Source of the DNA: Bryum argenteum
Taxonomy: Eukaryota; Streptophyta; Bryopsida; Bryales; Bryaceae
Length of the DNA stretch: 64,000 bases
Assembly: GCA_037043015.1 (NCBI GenBank)
Contig: CM073325.1
Span: 13,867,001-13,931,000, forward strand
Direction: 5' to 3'
Shown here piece by piece: positions 60,921 through 64,000 of this stretch; within the stretch, counting starts at the first letter, position 1; every line of letters starts with the position of its first letter. The position numbers were made by a program, and so were the translations under genes. Under the pieces are notes generated by a model, which saw only the letters and a list, made by a program, of their open reading frames with translations, had not been told where the DNA came from and did not search any database.

Positions 60921-62153
60921 GGCCTTTGCTACAATATATGCTTTTCATTTGTTTTATTTGAATATAAGTAAGCCTATTCACTCAAAAGACGTGCACTTGC
61001 TACCAACCCGGTTGGTCCTGCCATCCTTGTTTGTAAGTCTATTCAACACCAAATTTTGATCTTACTTTTAAAAAATCATTTGTAAATGTATAAGTGTAAC
61101 ATTGGAAGCATGCAACATGACCGTGAAAGGACATGACCATTGTTGTCATTTCAAGCACAACCTATGAAAAATACGACGTGTTTTTAGTGACTTTTAGCAG
61201 CAAACTGCTTTGAAATGAGTGTATGTCAAAAACATTTGACTCAATTGAAGGTCTATAAGCGGCTACCATTGTCCTAGATATCTCTATTCAAATTTTCCAA
61301 GTCCCATCTTCATGAGTAAAATGCAAATTTGCTTGGTTCGAAATTTGTTGTCGTGCTTCAATTACCTCAGTGAAATAGTGGTTGTTAAAACAAACTACAA
61401 TATGCAAAGGATATTTTTTTAACCAAAACTAATATTTTTTTACAAATATTATAGGTGGTTTTATGATACAATATGAATACTCTTGTTATACTTAGCTAAA
61501 CACATTCAAATAGGTTGCACAACAAAAAAATGTACATTCATGTTAAAACATCACAAAGAATTTGTTGACCTTATAAGTTTAAAAGCATGTGATAAATTTA
61601 TGTGTTTATACTTGATGGAACTAGTGAGAAGAATTCTATGTAGTGATAGATTTTGTTGTTCCAATTATTAACCTCTATACACGCTTGATGTCAACATTTT
61701 GGATAATGGCAAACACTTTGAAGAGCCATAACTTCTTAAATACATTAAGTAGTGAATATAAGTAATATATTAATATATATTCTATATTTATATTTATTTA
61801 TGTACATACATATATGTGGTTTTGGAATCAATTTAACATAGGAACCACCAAAGCACCAGGTTCCCAAATAAACCTAACGTCATTTTCAAATTAATATTGC
61901 ACCTGTTCATCAAATCAATTTGAAAAATCTACATGGTTTTGAATGCATCTTTAAAGGAAGAATAGAAAGTACAACTTTTGATTTCTAAAGTCTTCAAATA
62001 CTTATGAAGGAATGGCATTTACCAAATCACGAAACCCTAATAGGAACATGGGTCACATCAATAGGTTCATATAAGAAAATAATTTATTCTCCTTGATTTT
62101 AGAATCAATTTGTTAAATATTTAACCATAAACCTTTCTACTTTTGAGCTTTCA
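60921..62153. other. AT-rich intergenic DNA
   Basis: No gene, RNA gene or structured repeat recognised. Confidence 0.45.
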
Positions 62154-63077
62154 TTAACCCTAAACGGCCATGGTGTTTTGTGAGCTCCAAACTCCAAAAT
62201 TGCAATTTCATACCACCTTGTAAACTTTGGAGTATGAGAATATTTTTTACACTTTTTTGAAACTTTCAACCCTATGATCTTGAAGAGAACTACCATTAGA
62301 GGTAGTGGCTGAAATTTCAACCGTGGATCTTTGCCATTTGTGAGATCGTAACATTCAAAATTAATGCAATCTTCTTTTCAGCAAACATAGTCCACTTTGT
62401 AAAAGAAAAACGTGATGCTTATTGCCTCAAACATCTAGCTCATATTTTTTTCCGTGTATATAATTAAATTGAGCATGGCCCTGCAAAATTTTAGACGCTC
62501 ATTTTGCTTTTTGAACCTTCATGCAATTAATTTACTGGAAGAAGGTAGAAATCAAGGATTTAGTAAAACATGCACCACGTTTATTGTACATGGTTTAGGG
62601 GAAAAATGACCGACGAGTATGTACCTTCTTAGTTTGTGAATTTCAAGACAAAAGAAATTCCAAAAATTCCAAAATCTCAAATTTTGGCAAATTTTGAAAG
62701 AAAAAATTGTAATATCATAGAAAACTATGATCTAGCTCTTGTAATTTCTGAAAGGTGCCCTTGTAGGATTGGTAAAAGTTCAACTTGGGACACTTGGAAA
62801 CCTAAGTACAAAATCAATTAAGAAAATATTTTTTAAAAAAATCTTTAAAAAGGGTAAAAATAATTTTTTTTTTCTGTCCGCCCCTAGGCTAAAAACTAAA
62901 TTTGCGTTTAAAAACTCAAAGGTGGAGTTTGACTTTGCAAATTTTCCCACATACACCTTGTGGTATAGGAAACATCCAGTAAAAATATGAGGCAAAAATA
63001 TTACTTTTAACATCTTCATTTAGGCTGCCGGAAATCACAAATCTCCTTAGAGGAGGCCTTGGTCGTTTAGGGGTGAA
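62154..63077. mobile_element. TTAA-flanked non-autonomous element, copy D (924 bp)
   Basis: The left end TTAACCCTAAACGGCCATGG and the inverted right end TTCACCCCTAAACGACCAAG match apart from single-base changes. Internal blocks (GCCCTTGTAGGATTGGTAAA, ACATACACCTTGTGGTATAG) are inverted relative to copies A and B. The right border abuts copy E. Confidence 0.65.
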
Positions 63078-63701
63078 CCCCTAAAGATCCTTCTGTGTTT
63101 TGGGAGCTTCAAACCTCAAACTGCGATTCTCTACCTCTATAAACTCTCGGGGAGTGTGAAACAATTTTGTTTCTTTTGTTTTTTTTTGTTTTTTGTTTTT
63201 TTTTTTTTTTTTTTTTTTACTTCCAACCATAAGATCTCATATCAAAGACTATTTTTAGTTACTTCTATGAGAATTGATCGTTGGATGTTGATCATTTGCG
63301 AGATCATAACATCCAAAGTTTGTCTCCTAAGATTTTTTGGGCATTGTCAAGATTGTTTTTGACAATTTTGGAGGTTGCCCTTGTAAAAATGGTACTCTTA
63401 GTGACTTGGGGTCCTTTGGAACTTAAATAGTGATTTGGTGATGAACATATTTCCAAAAAAAAAATCTCACAAAATTACTAAATTTAAACTCCCGCACTTC
63501 GGCTCGCAAACCAAGAATTGTCGTAAAAGACTCAAAAATTGGAATTTGGCATTGCAAATTTTACGACATACACTTTGCAGTATAGGGAGCACCCATAAAA
63601 AATAAAAATAAAAAGGCGAGTTTTTTACTTTTAACGCATTAATCTAGGCTGCCCAAAATAGCAAAAGCCCCATTTGGTCCTCTTGGATCTTTAGGGGTTA
63701 A
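63074..63701. mobile_element. TTAA-flanked non-autonomous element, copy E (628 bp)
   Basis: The left end TGAACCCCTAAAGATCCTTC shares its TGAA with the right border of copy D. The inverted right end is TTAACCCCTAAAGATCCAAG. It contains a poly-T tract near 63197-63220 and the family blocks GCCCTTGTAAAAATGGTA and ACATACACTTTGCAGTATAG. Confidence 0.7.
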
Positions 63702-64000
63702 GAAAGTAGGAAAAATAATTGAGTGTGAATAAATGTCTTCATCCATACCTTGTTCACCTAATATCTAGAAGAAGTCTTGAATGCAACATGATTATACTGT
63801 GAAGTCCAATTCATGAAATATGTCATGATTGTTTGAAAAAGTTAGCAACTTCATTGGAGTAAGAATTAGGAGTTCATTTTATGCTCAAATTTGATCATAC
63901 ACTATTTTCATCAAAATAAGGAGCTAAGAAATTCTACACATGTTGTATGTTCCAAATAGATATGATATTTAATAGGAATTCTCACATTAAAAAATATTAT
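63702..64000. other. AT-rich DNA to window end
   Basis: No feature recognised. Confidence 0.4.

Overview
The window reads as nuclear DNA of a spermatozoid-forming, non-seed land plant. It holds a plastid vitamin E gene (tocopherol cyclase), a plant-type class-3 lipase of the calmodulin-binding heat-shock protein family, and a MYCBPAP-like protein of motile cilia, which seed plants without swimming sperm lack. Introns are short, AT-rich and GT-AG, and intergenic DNA is long, AT-rich and full of decayed transposons. A bryophyte, perhaps a liverwort, fits best; that is an inference.

Layout. 1-455: 3' end of a protein-kinase-like gene. 0.45-32.6 kb: gene-poor DNA with a GC-rich minisatellite (0.88-1.09 kb), MITEs (1.7, 13.5 and 27.0 kb), a fold-back element (2.6-3.5 kb), a possible SWIM-finger relic (6.4-6.8 kb), two more GC-balanced tracts with unassigned ORFs (6.3-9 and 15.8-19.9 kb), a head-to-head pair of tRNA-derived SINE-like copies (23.9-24.7 kb), a decayed Tc1/mariner element (24.7-26.3 kb), and TTAA-flanked non-autonomous elements. 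32.6-38.2 kb: a complete but coding-defective chromodomain Ty3/gypsy element with target duplications. 38.8-39.35 kb: a minisatellite with telomere-type motifs, directly before a small membrane-protein gene (39.5-39.95 kb). 40.3-43.7 kb: a truncated Ty3/gypsy copy on the minus strand. 44.5-44.8 kb: a LINE fragment.

44.9-59.8 kb is the gene-rich part: tocopherol cyclase (+, 10 exons), the lipase (-, 11 exons, tail-to-tail with the cyclase, 232 bp apart), and the MYCBPAP-like gene (+, 10 exons, divergent from the lipase). Exon boundaries were derived by reading frame and splice phase and keep frame throughout. The last 4 kb carries two more TTAA elements that abut each other.

The three long genes do not form a pathway: one makes tocopherols in plastids, one probably hydrolyses acylglycerols, and one probably belongs to the flagellar central apparatus. 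The least expected material is the recurrent TTAA-CCCCTAAA element family, the young-LTR/broken-coding Ty3 copy with a variable repeat before its TATA box, and the tocopherol cyclase 5' end next to retroelement debris with no visible transit peptide.
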